64,000 nucleotides of DNA, taken from NCBI RefSeq assembly GCF_030709675.1, contig NZ_JAUZQD010000002.1:248001-312000 (forward strand), read 5' to 3'. The notes under the pieces were generated by a model. That model saw only the letters and a program-made list of their open reading frames with translations. It was not told the origin of the DNA and did no database searches. Every line of letters begins with the position of its first letter. Within the stretch, counting starts at the first letter, position 1. Below are positions 55,019 through 62,513 of the stretch, piece after piece. The translations under genes were made by a program, and so were the position numbers. This stretch comes from Symbioplanes lichenis. Lineage in GTDB: Bacteria > Actinomycetota > Actinomycetes > Mycobacteriales > Micromonosporaceae.

Positions 55019-55523
55019 GTGACGCGGGTGCTGCTGGCCGACGATCAGCCGTTGCTGCGCCGCAGCCTGGCCACGATCATCGCCGCGGAGCCGGACCTGG
55101 TCGTGCTGGGTGAGGCCGGCGACGGGGCCGAGGCGGTGCTGCACGCGCGGGCGGCGCGGCCGGATGTCGTGCTCATGGACGTGCGGATGCTCGCGGCCCG
55201 AGGACCTTCTCGACGCGATCCGGCGTACCGCCCGGGGTGAGGCTTTGTTCGCCCCGGCCATCCTCACCCGCCTGGTGGCGCACTATGTGGCGGCGCCGCG
55301 CCCGGCGGTGTCGGTGCGTCTGGCCGGGCTGACGCCGCGTGAGCGGGAGGTGCTGCAGCTGATCGGGGCGGGCCTGTCCAACGACGAGATCGCGGCCGCG
55401 CTGGTCATCGCCGCGAAGACGGTGAAGACCCACATCACGCATCTGCTGGCCAAGCTGGCGGCCCGTGACCGGGCCCAGCTGGTGATCGCCGCGTACGACG
55501 CCGGTCTGGTCAGGCCCCGCTGA
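55019..55523 (+). pseudogene. frameshifted and internally deleted LuxR response regulator
   Basis: The N-terminal receiver (VTRVLLADDQPLLRRSLATII ... RPDVVLMDVRM) is in one frame; the C-terminal LuxR domain (PEDLLDAIRRTARGEAL, LTPREREVLQLIGAGLSNDEIAAALVIAAKTVKTH) is in another. The join at about 55192-55205 lacks the usual 45-50 residues between the phospho-acceptor Asp strand and the last receiver helix, so an internal deletion as well as a frame change occurred. No complete protein can be made. It follows the broken kinase by 38 nt and presumably once controlled the ABC genes on the other strand. Confidence 0.75.
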
Positions 55524-56316
55524 CCTGGCCGCGGTAGCCGCCCAGGGTCAGGCCCAGCACGGTGCGGAACTCGTTGGCCAGGTGGGCGTGGTCGCTGTAG
55601 CCCAGGTCGGCGGCGATGTCGGCGAGGGTGACGGTGGTGTCGGCGCGCAGCCGGGCGGCCGCTTCCTGCAGCCGGCGGCGGCGGATCATGGCCAGCGGGG
55701 GCAGGCCGACGTAGCGGGCGGCGAGGCGTTGCAGTGTGCGCGGGGACATGGCGAGGCGGGTGGCGGCGTCCTCGACCGTGCGGATGCCGGGGTCGGTGTC
55801 GATCAGCTCGGCCATCTCGTTGGCCAGCAGCGCCTCCCGCGACGGCGGCGGCACAGTGGTCTCCAGCCAGGCCGTGAAGGCGCCCACCGCCCGGGCGTGC
55901 CTGTCTCCGTCGCCGGTCATCGCCTCCGCCACGGCTTTGACCAGGTCCGGCTCGTCCACGGGGGCGGAGGCGTCGCGCAGGGCCGCCGGGTCCGCGGTGA
56001 CGTGCGGGACCGCGGCCGGGCGCAGCAGGGCGCCGACGGCCCAGCCGGTGCCGGTCAGGTCGCGGTGCGAGGCGCGGGTCGCCGGGCCGGCCAGTGACAC
56101 CGCCGTGCCCTCGACGACCAGGTTGCAGGCGGGGAACGCGATGAGGTGCTGGCGGGAGGTGCGTCCGGGCTGCAGGCGCCACTCGGGGATCCAGAACCAG
56201 CGGACCAGGTGCGCCACGGTGGCCGGGGCGGGCAGCCGGGCGAAGGTCGGCAGCCGCGCCGGATAGAGCACCCCGGCCGGCTGTCGCGAATCTTCAAGCC
56301 CGTGCGGTCCGCCCAT
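55510..56316 (-). CDS. AraC-family transcriptional regulator
   Basis: 268-aa regulator. The N-terminal domain (LPTFARLPAPATVAHLVRWFWIPEW, CNLVVEGTAVSLAGPATR) matches the AraC N-terminal ligand domain called DUF6597, and the C-terminal double helix-turn-helix is TVEDAATRLAMSPRTLQRLAARYVG and LADIAADLGYSDHAHLANEFR. It is convergent with the broken response regulator and divergent from the VOC gene, which may be its target. ATG 56316 is chosen; an ATG three codons upstream is possible. Confidence 0.88.
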   Translation of the reverse strand: MGGPHGLEDSRQPAGVLYPARLPTFARLPAPATVAHLVRWFWIPEWRLQPGRTSRQHLIAFPACNLVVEGTAVSLAGPATRASHRDLTGTGWAVGALLRPAAVPHVTADPAALRDASAPVDEPDLVKAVAEAMTGDGDRHARAVGAFTAWLETTVPPPSREALLANEMAELIDTDPGIRTVEDAATRLAMSPRTLQRLAARYVGLPPLAMIRRRRLQEAAARLRADTTVTLADIAADLGYSDHAHLANEFRTVLGLTLGGYRGQVSGA

Positions 56317-56333
56317 ACCTAGCATCCTTGCTC

Positions 56334-56828
56334 ATGGCAGAGGACATCACGCCCGCCGACGGCGAGCACACCACGAACGGCACTCCGCACGGCGCGTCCA
56401 GCATCACCCCGTTCCTGGCGATCCCGGACGCGCGCGGGGCGATCGGCTTCTACCGCGACGTGTTCGGCGCGCGGGTGGTCGACGTGACGGAGATGGGCGG
56501 GATCGTGGCGCACGCTGTGCTTGACTTCGGCGCGGGGTTGCTGCAGGTGGGTGAGCCGATGCCCGACTACGGGCTGATTCCGGCGCCGGCGGGGGAGCAG
56601 GACTGTTATTCGCTGGGGCTGTACTGCCCGGACGTGGACACGGTGGTCGAGCGGGCGGTGGCGGCGGGCGCGGTGGTGCGCGAGGCGCCGGCGACGTTCG
56701 TGTCGGGGGACCGGTTCGCGAGCATCCGCGACCCGTACGGCGTCCGCTGGTCGGTCATGACCCGCGTCGAGGACCTGTCGGAGCAGGAGAGCGCCCGCCG
56801 CGTCGCCGAGTGGGCCGCCGCCCAGTGA
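56334..56828 (+). CDS. VOC-family (glyoxalase/bleomycin resistance fold) protein
   Basis: 164-aa protein of the vicinal oxygen chelate fold. SSITPFLAIPDARGAIGFYRDVFGARVVD opens the first beta-alpha-beta unit and YSLGLYCPDVDTVVERAVAAGAVV opens the second, with the C-terminal RFASIRDPYGVRWSVM near the family's metal position. It resembles PhnB-type members of unknown substrate. It could bind an antibiotic or process a metabolite. A short N-terminal extension precedes the fold. It is transcribed divergently from the AraC regulator 17 nt away, which suggests regulation by it. A tandem repeat region begins at its stop codon. Confidence 0.88.
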   Translation: MAEDITPADGEHTTNGTPHGASSITPFLAIPDARGAIGFYRDVFGARVVDVTEMGGIVAHAVLDFGAGLLQVGEPMPDYGLIPAPAGEQDCYSLGLYCPDVDTVVERAVAAGAVVREAPATFVSGDRFASIRDPYGVRWSVMTRVEDLSEQESARRVAEWAAAQ

Positions 56829-56996
56829 GCGAACGCGCAACCCGCGCATGAGCGGCCTGTCCGCGACGTGCACCGCCCGCCACCCGCCGCGGTGAGCGAA
56901 CGCGCAACCCGCGCATGAGCGGCCTGTCCGCGACGTGCACCGCCCGCCACCCGCGGCTGTGAGCGAACGCGCATCGCGCGCATGAGCGATCTGCTC
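56825..56996. repeat. tandem array of a 67-bp repeat, about 2.6 copies
   Basis: Units begin at 56825, 56892 and 56959 with GTGAGCGAACGCGCA. The first two are nearly identical; the third is diverged and cut short. Each contains a GCGC-rich arm pair, and the array fills the space between two convergent genes, so it may act as a bidirectional terminator or be an extragenic repeat family. Confidence 0.8.
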
Positions 56997-57019
56997 GCCT
57001 CGCGCGGCCGGGGTGCTCG

Positions 57020-57820
57020 TCACGCCGCGGCGGTGAGCAGGGGCAGCCGGACGTGCGGGGACGGGATGCGGCCGTCGGCGTGCAGGGCGGCCTTCACGCC
57101 GACGGGGTTCGGGTGCGCGAACAGCTGCAGCGCCAGCCGGGTGAGCCGGTGCCCGAGCCCCCGCGCCCGCGGCACGTCCCCGCGCGCCCACGCGTCGGCG
57201 AGCGACACGAACGCGGCGGTCTCCACGTGCGCGGACGCCACGATGCCGCCGGCCGCGCCGAGGGCGAGCATGGCCGGCAGGTACGGGTCGTCGCCGCCGA
57301 GGATCGCGAAGCCGGGCGGCGGGTCGGCCAGCAGCGCCACGGTCTCCGCGTCGATGCCGCCCGGGGCGAGCTTCATCCCGGTGACCCCGGGCAGCGCGGC
57401 CAGGCGGTGCACGGTCGCGGCGGACAACGGCTGCGCGGTCCGATACGGCACGTGGTAGATCAGCACCGGCACCGGGCTGCGGGCGGCGAGCTGCGCGAAG
57501 TACGCGACCACGCCGTCCTCGCCCGGCCGCACGAACGGGGGCACCACACTCAGCACCGCCGCCGATCCGGGCACGGCCTCGCCGGCGCCCACGATCAGCG
57601 GGGCGTCGCGGTCGCGGCAGACGCGCGTGAGCACGTCGAGCACCCCGGCGCGTTCGGCCGCGCTCAGCGACGACGGCCCGCCCGTGGTACCCAGGGCGAC
57701 GAGCCCGCGCGCCCCGCCGTCGAGCACCTCGTGCGCCAGGCGCCGCAGCACCTCGGGCTGCACCGCGCCCGCGTCGTCGAAGGGCGTGATCATCGGCACG
57801 TACACACCGTCGAAGGTCAT
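57020..57820 (-). CDS. dihydrodipicolinate synthase-family lyase
   Basis: 266-aa class I aldolase-fold protein of the DapA/NAL family. Visible signatures are LGTTGGPSSLSAAER (GTTGE-like), VLIYHVPYRT (the YNVPxRT motif with the catalytic Tyr), and GMKLAPGG with the Schiff-base Lys. The length is below the usual 290-300, mainly because a segment is short before AAVLSVVPPF, so one helix may be missing. Substrate could be a keto acid or sugar acid rather than pyruvate and aspartate semialdehyde. It is divergent from a LysR regulator, which probably controls it. Confidence 0.88.
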   Translation of the reverse strand: MTFDGVYVPMITPFDDAGAVQPEVLRRLAHEVLDGGARGLVALGTTGGPSSLSAAERAGVLDVLTRVCRDRDAPLIVGAGEAVPGSAAVLSVVPPFVRPGEDGVVAYFAQLAARSPVPVLIYHVPYRTAQPLSAATVHRLAALPGVTGMKLAPGGIDAETVALLADPPPGFAILGGDDPYLPAMLALGAAGGIVASAHVETAAFVSLADAWARGDVPRARGLGHRLTRLALQLFAHPNPVGVKAALHADGRIPSPHVRLPLLTAAA

Positions 57821-57892
57821 GCCGCCCAGCCTGCGCGCCCGTCCAGCATCAGGTCCAGTTCCGGTTCGTACGCCCGGCCGTAAGCTGACCTG

Positions 57893-58774
57893 ATGCTCGA
57901 CGCGTCCCGGCTGCGGCTGCTGCACGACCTGTCCCGTCTCGGCACGATCGCCGCCGTGGCGCGCCTGCGCACGTACACCCCGTCGGCGGTGTCGCAGCAG
58001 CTGGCCGCCCTGGAACGCGAGGCCGGTGCCGCCCTGCTCACCCGTACCGGCCGCACGGTGACCCTCACCGCCGCCGGACGGGCCCTGGCCGGCCACGCGG
58101 CCACGGTCCTGGCCGCCCTGGACGAGGCCGAAGCCGCCCTGGCCGCGCTGCGCGAGGGCCTGACCGGGCCGCTGCGCATCGGGGCGTACCCGTCGGCGGT
58201 GCGCACCCTGCTGCCCGCCGCCCTGGTCGACCTCGCCCGCGACCACCCCGGCCTGGACCTGACCGTCACCGAACTGGATCCCGTCGCCGTGCCCGCGGCC
58301 CTGGCCGACCGCACCCTGGACGTCGGCCTGATCCAGGACTACGACGTCGCCCCCGGCATCCCCGACCCGGCGCTGGGATCCCGGCCCCTGCTCGACGAGA
58401 CCATCCACCTGGCCGGCGCCCCCACTTTGGCCGCGGCCGCCGGCGCCCCGTGGATCCTCGCCACGCCCGGCACCCTGTGCCACACCGCGACCCTGCACCT
58501 GTGCCGTTCCGCCGGTTTCGAGCCCCGCGCCCGCCACCACGCCGACGACTTCGCCACCGTCCTCGCCCTGGTCGCCGCCGGCCAGGGCGTCTCCGTCGTC
58601 CCGCACCTCGCCACCGCCGGCGCCCCGCCCGGCGTGACCCTCACCCCGCTGCCGGCCCGCCGCCGCACCCGCATCGCCTACCGCCGCGGCACCGCCGGCC
58701 ACCCCGCCGTCGCCGCCTGCGTCACCGCCCTGCAAGCCGCAGCCGCCGCCTACCTTCCCCAGGACCGGCCGTAA
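57893..58774 (+). CDS. LysR-family transcriptional regulator
   Basis: 293-aa regulator with an N-terminal winged helix (LRLLHDLSRLGTIAAVARLRTYTPSAVSQQLAALEREAG) and a periplasmic-binding-like effector domain (LRIGAYPSAVRTLLPAALVDLARDHPGLDLTVTELD, ending VAAGQGVSVVPHLA). A TAAGCT hexamer ends 6 nt before the ATG, a likely leaderless start. It is divergent from the DapA-like gene 72 nt away, the standard arrangement for a LysR regulator and its target. Its 3' end overlaps the mycosin-like protease gene (58750) by 25 nt in convergent orientation. Confidence 0.93.
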   Translation: MLDASRLRLLHDLSRLGTIAAVARLRTYTPSAVSQQLAALEREAGAALLTRTGRTVTLTAAGRALAGHAATVLAALDEAEAALAALREGLTGPLRIGAYPSAVRTLLPAALVDLARDHPGLDLTVTELDPVAVPAALADRTLDVGLIQDYDVAPGIPDPALGSRPLLDETIHLAGAPTLAAAAGAPWILATPGTLCHTATLHLCRSAGFEPRARHHADDFATVLALVAAGQGVSVVPHLATAGAPPGVTLTPLPARRRTRIAYRRGTAGHPAVAACVTALQAAAAAYLPQDRP

Positions 58775-59967
58775 CCATCGCGCTGCAACGCCGGGTCATC
58801 GATCGGCGGGCGCCACTCCCGGCGTCGCCCGTGCCGGACCGCGGCGGCGCCGGCGGCCACGAGCAGCAGCACACCTGCCCCGCCCGCGGCCACGACCAGC
58901 GACTGGTCGCGGGCCTGGGTGCGGGCGGCGGCCCCGGCGGCGGGCGGGAAGAGCAGCGCGGGGCGGGGCGCGGGACTTGCTTGCGCGGCGAGGGTTTCGG
59001 TGAGGGCCCGGTACGGGTTGAGCACGCCGGTTCCGTACGCGTCGGATCGGGCACCGCCCGGCGCCGGGTCCGCGGTGGCCTGGATGCGACGGGTCACCTG
59101 GGCCGGGGTCAGCGTGGGGAACCGCTGCCGGATCAGCGCGGCGGTCGCGGCCACGAACGGGGTCGCGAAGCTCGTGCCCTGACCGGTGGTCTGCCCGCGC
59201 CCGGGCACCGCGATCGTGACGCCGACACCGGGCGCGGTCACGTCCACATAGTCACCGCGCTGCGAGAAGCCGGCGAGGACCCCGTCCGGGCCCAGGGCGC
59301 CGACACCCAGCACCCCCGGGTACGCGGCCGGGAACGGCGGCGGCCCGTCGGCGCCCTGGTTGCCCGCGGCGGCCACCACGACCACGCCGGCGTTCAGAGC
59401 GTCCTGGACGGCGGCGCGGATGCGGGGGTCGTCGCGGGTCGTCACCAGTGAAAGATTGATCACATCGGCATCGCCGCCGCCGGGTGACGCCGCCCATGCG
59501 ATCGCCGCCGCGAAGGTGCCCGGCCCGGCCGGGTCGCCGCCGTCGCCGGTGCGCTCGCTGACCCGTACGGGCACGATCGTCGCCCCCGGCGCCAGCCCCC
59601 GCAGCCCGGCGCCGGCGCGGGCGGCCGCGGCGATGACGCTCGCCACCGCGGTGCCGTGCCCGATGCAGTCCTGCCGGCCGTCGGGGTGCCCGTGCAGGAA
59701 GTCGCGGCCGCGGTCGACGTGCCCGGCGAGCTGCGGATTCGCCGCGTCCACGCCGGAGTCGACCACGGCGACGCGCACGCCCGCGCCGGTGGCGAAACCG
59801 GCCAGGCGCTCCGGGGCGTACAGCAGATCCTCGGCCGGGCGGGCGGGCAGATCCGCCGCGGCAGCCGGCGGTCGCGGGCAGACGAACGCGTGCGCCGGGG
59901 CGACCGGGACCAGCACGCCCGCCGCGGCCACGACGGCCCCTCCCAGCACGGATCGACACACGCGCAT
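58750..59967 (-). CDS. mycosin-like subtilisin-family serine protease
   Basis: 405-aa S8 protease. A signal peptide (SVLGGAVVAAAGVLVPVAPAHA) is followed by the catalytic triad: Asp in VAVVDSGVD, His in CIGHGTAVASVI and Ser in QGTSFATPFVA. A single C-terminal membrane helix (VVAAGGAGVLLLVAAGAAAV) anchors it with a short basic tail. This architecture is that of type VII secretion mycosins (MycP), which process secreted substrates at the cell surface. No ESX-type ATPase, EccB-E or WXG100 genes are in the window. A TACCAT hexamer ends 6 nt before the ATG, indicating a leaderless start. Confidence 0.92.
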   Translation of the reverse strand: MRVCRSVLGGAVVAAAGVLVPVAPAHAFVCPRPPAAAADLPARPAEDLLYAPERLAGFATGAGVRVAVVDSGVDAANPQLAGHVDRGRDFLHGHPDGRQDCIGHGTAVASVIAAAARAGAGLRGLAPGATIVPVRVSERTGDGGDPAGPGTFAAAIAWAASPGGGDADVINLSLVTTRDDPRIRAAVQDALNAGVVVVAAAGNQGADGPPPFPAAYPGVLGVGALGPDGVLAGFSQRGDYVDVTAPGVGVTIAVPGRGQTTGQGTSFATPFVAATAALIRQRFPTLTPAQVTRRIQATADPAPGGARSDAYGTGVLNPYRALTETLAAQASPAPRPALLFPPAAGAAARTQARDQSLVVAAGGAGVLLLVAAGAAAVRHGRRREWRPPIDDPALQRDGYGRSWGR

Positions 59968-60007
59968 ACCTGGATGGTAGCGATTGACCGCCCGGGACGC
60001 GCCCGGC

Positions 60008-60013
60008 TAGGTT
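60008..60013 (+). promoter_or_regulatory. -10 hexamer TAGGTT for the cobalamin riboswitch RNA
   Basis: TAGGTT lies 12-18 nt before the first conserved riboswitch stem, so the transcript would begin just before the aptamer. Confidence 0.4.
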
Positions 60014-60025
60014 GAGGGCAACCAA

Positions 60026-60160
60026 CTGCGGCTGGCGAGGGAAACCGGTGCAAGTCCGGTGCGGTCGCGCCACTGTGAACGGGCCCTGGGCCCGTGAGTC
60101 AGGACACTCGCCCGTCGCAGGCCTTTCGACCGGGACGCGTCATCCCGCAAGGAGCTCTGA
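60026..60160 (+). promoter_or_regulatory. cobalamin riboswitch
   Basis: The B12 box and conserved core are evident: GAGGGAAACCGGTGCAAGTC (60038-60057), then GCGGTCGCGCCACTGTGAA with the CGCCACTGT core (60061-60079), and GTGAGTCAGGACACTCGCC (60094-60112). CTGCG (60026) pairs with CGCAG (60116) as the closing stem. Downstream CGGGA/TCCCG around 60130-60147 can form a hairpin close to the ribosome binding site, the likely expression platform. It precedes cbtB. Confidence 0.92.
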
Positions 60161-60166
60161 TCCGCC

Positions 60167-60370
60167 GTGGCCAAGATCCAGGCCGTCCGTCCGCTCGACC
60201 CGCCCGCCGTCTCCCCGCGCACGCTGGTGATCGCCGCCGCCGTGGTCGCCGGGCTGCTGCTGCTGGCCTACCTGGTGGCCTTCGACCAGGGCGCCGTCTC
60301 GCGCAGCGGCATGTTCCTGCACGAGCTCATGCACGACGGCCGGCACCTGCTGGGCGTCCCATGCCACTGA
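60167..60370 (+). CDS. cbtB: CbtB, cobalt transporter small subunit
   Basis: 67-aa protein with one membrane helix (VIAAAVVAGLLLLAYLVAF) and a C-terminal metal-binding tail with H52, H56, H60 and H67 (LHELMHDGRHLLGVPCH), the signature of CbtB. Together with CbtA it forms a B12-regulated cobalt uptake system. The GTG start follows the riboswitch; AGGAG lies 12 nt upstream. Its stop overlaps the cbtA start by 10 nt, so the two are translated together. Confidence 0.93.
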   Translation: MAKIQAVRPLDPPAVSPRTLVIAAAVVAGLLLLAYLVAFDQGAVSRSGMFLHELMHDGRHLLGVPCH

Positions 60371-61134
60371 CCGCCCGCAAGGTCACCTTCGGGCAGCTGC
60401 TGCTGCGCGGGCTGCTGGCGGGCCTGATCGCCGGGCTGTTCGCCGGCACCTTCGCCTACTTCCTCGGTGAGCCCAAGGTCGACGCGGCCATCGCCATCGA
60501 GGAGGCCCAGGCCGGCGCGGGCGAGCCCGCCGGGCACAGCCACGACGACGAGGAGGCCCTGGTCTCCCGCGACAGGCAGAAGGGCGGCCTGTTCCTGGCC
60601 ACCGGCCTCTACGGCGTGGCCATGGGCGGCCTGCTCGCCACCGCCTACACCGTCCTGCGCCGCCGGCTGCGCACCACCGACGACGCCCGGGCCGCGCTCG
60701 GGCTCGCCGGGGCCGCCCTGGCCGGGCTGGTGCTGGTGCCCTTCGTCAAATATCCGCCCAACCCGCCCGCGGTCGGCGACCCGTCGACCATCGACCAGCG
60801 CACGATCAGCTATCTGTCCATCGTGGTGATCGGCCTGGTCGCCGTGTGGGCAGGCGTGCTCGCCTTCCGCTCGCTGCGCCCCGGCGCCGCCGAAGTGGCC
60901 CGCCTGGCCACCGGCGCCGGCGCGTTCCTGCTCGTCGTGCTGGTCGGCTATGTGCTGCTGCCCACCATCGACGAGGTGCCGGAGACGTTCCCGCCGTCGC
61001 TGCTCTACAGCTTCCGGCTGACGTCGCTGGGCACCCAGGTCACCCTGTGGCTGACGCTCGGGCTCGCCTTCGCGGCGCTGCTGGCGCGGCTGAGCACCCC
61101 GGCCGTGCGGGAACCCGAGCCCGTGGCGGTGTGA
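60361..61134 (+). CDS. cbtA: CbtA, cobalt transporter membrane subunit
   Basis: 257-aa membrane protein with five predicted helices (LLLRGLLAGLIAGLFAGTFAY, GLFLATGLYGVAMGGLLATAY, LAGAALAGLVLVPFV, YLSIVVIGLVAVWAGVLAF, FLLVVLVGYVLLPTI and LWLTLGLAFAALLA) and a His-rich cytoplasmic loop (GEPAGHSHDDEEALVS), matching CbtA. It pairs with CbtB in cobalt uptake, feeding cobalamin synthesis; expression falls when cobalamin is plentiful via the riboswitch. It overlaps the phosphatase-fold gene by GTGA. Confidence 0.94.
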   Translation: MPLTARKVTFGQLLLRGLLAGLIAGLFAGTFAYFLGEPKVDAAIAIEEAQAGAGEPAGHSHDDEEALVSRDRQKGGLFLATGLYGVAMGGLLATAYTVLRRRLRTTDDARAALGLAGAALAGLVLVPFVKYPPNPPAVGDPSTIDQRTISYLSIVVIGLVAVWAGVLAFRSLRPGAAEVARLATGAGAFLLVVLVGYVLLPTIDEVPETFPPSLLYSFRLTSLGTQVTLWLTLGLAFAALLARLSTPAVREPEPVAV

Positions 61135-61685
61135 GCGGCACCCTTCGCCTGCTGGCCAGCGCACCCACCCGCGCCCTGCGGGAGGCCCGCTTCGGCGGCG
61201 ACGACGATCTGGACGAGGGCGGTCGCGCGGCCGCCCTCGCCCTGTCCGCCTTCGGCCGCGACGCCCTGTGGGTGTGTGCGCCCTCCCGCGCCGCCCGGGA
61301 GACCGCCCAGGCCCTCGGCCGCTCGGCCCTGACCGAGAAGGCCCTGGCCGACCCCGGCTTCGGCGCCTGGACCGGACGCACCCTGACCGAGATCGCCCAG
61401 GACGACCCCACCGGCCTGCAGCACTGGCTCAGCGACCCGGCGGCGGCCCCGCACGGCGGCGAGCCGCTTTCCGAGGTACGCGACCGCGCCGCGGCCTGGA
61501 TGGACGCCATGTCCACCGAGCGGGTCGTCGCCGTGGCCCACCCGATCGTCGTACGCGCGCTGCTCGTCCACGCCCTCGGGCTGCCCGGCGACCGCATGTG
61601 GGGACTCGACGTGGCACCGCTGTCGGTGACCCGGCTCACGTACCGGCTCGGGCGCTGGAACCTGCACTTCCCCCCGGCCGCCTGA
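61131..61685 (+). CDS. histidine phosphatase-fold protein lacking the RHG histidine
   Basis: 184-aa protein of the histidine phosphatase superfamily. It keeps later landmarks (CAPSRAARETAQALGR, GFGAWTGRTLTEI, VVAVAHPIVVRALLVHALGL with the second His), but the N-terminal phospho-acceptor block that should read like RHG or SHA is LASAPTRALREARF, with no His. It may bind but not cleave phosphoesters. Coupling to cbtA (GTGA) and the riboswitch suggests a role in cobalamin or cobalt metabolism, where the CobC alpha-ribazole phosphatase has this fold. It ends the operon. Confidence 0.8.
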   Translation: MSGTLRLLASAPTRALREARFGGDDDLDEGGRAAALALSAFGRDALWVCAPSRAARETAQALGRSALTEKALADPGFGAWTGRTLTEIAQDDPTGLQHWLSDPAAAPHGGEPLSEVRDRAAAWMDAMSTERVVAVAHPIVVRALLVHALGLPGDRMWGLDVAPLSVTRLTYRLGRWNLHFPPAA

Positions 61686-61699
61686 CCCGCCTTTCCCTT

Positions 61700-61752
61700 C
61701 CCTCGCTTCGCCGGCGCCTCCTTCTCCTTCCCTCCCTCGCTTCGCCGGCGCC
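61700..61752. repeat. 19-bp direct repeat pair
   Basis: CCCTCGCTTCGCCGGCGCC occurs at 61700-61718 and 61734-61752, in a pyrimidine-rich intergenic segment between the phosphatase-fold gene and the next gene. Local duplication; no function is evident. Confidence 0.6.
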
Positions 61753-61824
61753 GCTTTCTCCTCGCGGCGCGGGCGAGCCGGCGGGCCAGGGCCGCGAACC
61801 GGCGAATGTGGGAAGCTTTCGCCC

Positions 61825-62361
61825 ATGACGACGCCGCAGCCGCCCGAGCAGCCCGCACCGCTCTTCTCGCCGCAGCAGGCGTGGCCTGCCCCCGCCGCCG
61901 GCGCGCCCGCCACCGGCACCGACCCGGTCGTGGCACCCGCGGGCCCCCTCGGTACCCCCGTCACCGACCCGGCCGAGCCCCGGCCCCGCCGCAAACTCAG
62001 CCCGCTGCTGCTCGCCGCCACCGCCGGAGCCCTCGCCGGCGCCCTGGTCGTCGGCGCCGTCTGGCTCGGCACCGCCCTCGACGCCGACGGCAGCGCCCCC
62101 TCGGCCGACAACGACGCCCGGGCCGCCTGCGACATCTTCGACCGGGTGCCCGACACCTGGCAGCAGGAGACCTTCACCCAGGCCAACACCGCCCGCCTGC
62201 AGGCCGGCATCGCCTTGGCCGTCGCCGCCGCCGAGGACGACGCCCGCTACCGCGCCCTCGCCGCCGAGGCCCAGCGCGCCCAGCAGGCCCTCGTCGGCCT
62301 GCAGCTCGACGGCATCGCCACCCAGGTCCGCGCCGCCCGCTCCCGGTGCGACGACCTCTGA
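61825..62361 (+). CDS. single-pass membrane protein, hypothetical
   Basis: 178-aa protein with a Pro/Ala-rich cytoplasmic N-terminus of about 55 residues, one membrane helix (LSPLLLAATAGALAGALVVGAVWLG) and an extracellular helical domain of about 100 residues with two Cys (AACDIFDR and RCDDL) that could pair. The helical part has long Ala/Gln runs (QRAQQALVGLQLDG). This layout is common in actinomycetes and no family name is supported. It lies 139 nt after the phosphatase-fold gene, with no terminator clearly seen. Confidence 0.7.
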   Translation: MTTPQPPEQPAPLFSPQQAWPAPAAGAPATGTDPVVAPAGPLGTPVTDPAEPRPRRKLSPLLLAATAGALAGALVVGAVWLGTALDADGSAPSADNDARAACDIFDRVPDTWQQETFTQANTARLQAGIALAVAAAEDDARYRALAAEAQRAQQALVGLQLDGIATQVRAARSRCDDL

Positions 62362-62513
62362 GCCCACCGGCCGCCTGTTCCCGGCGGCCCCGGGGCGCAC
62401 CCGCTGTGACGCATCCCTCCGGCCGGACCCGGCGCTGAACCGGCCGGGGCCGACAGGCGTGTACTCCACGTCCGGGGTTACGCTCCGTCCCCGACGTCCG
62501 GAAGGCCGCCACC

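Noticed and set aside
56825..56996. 67-bp repeat array considered as a CRISPR
   Set aside because: Repeat units are directly adjacent without spacers and no cas gene is present.
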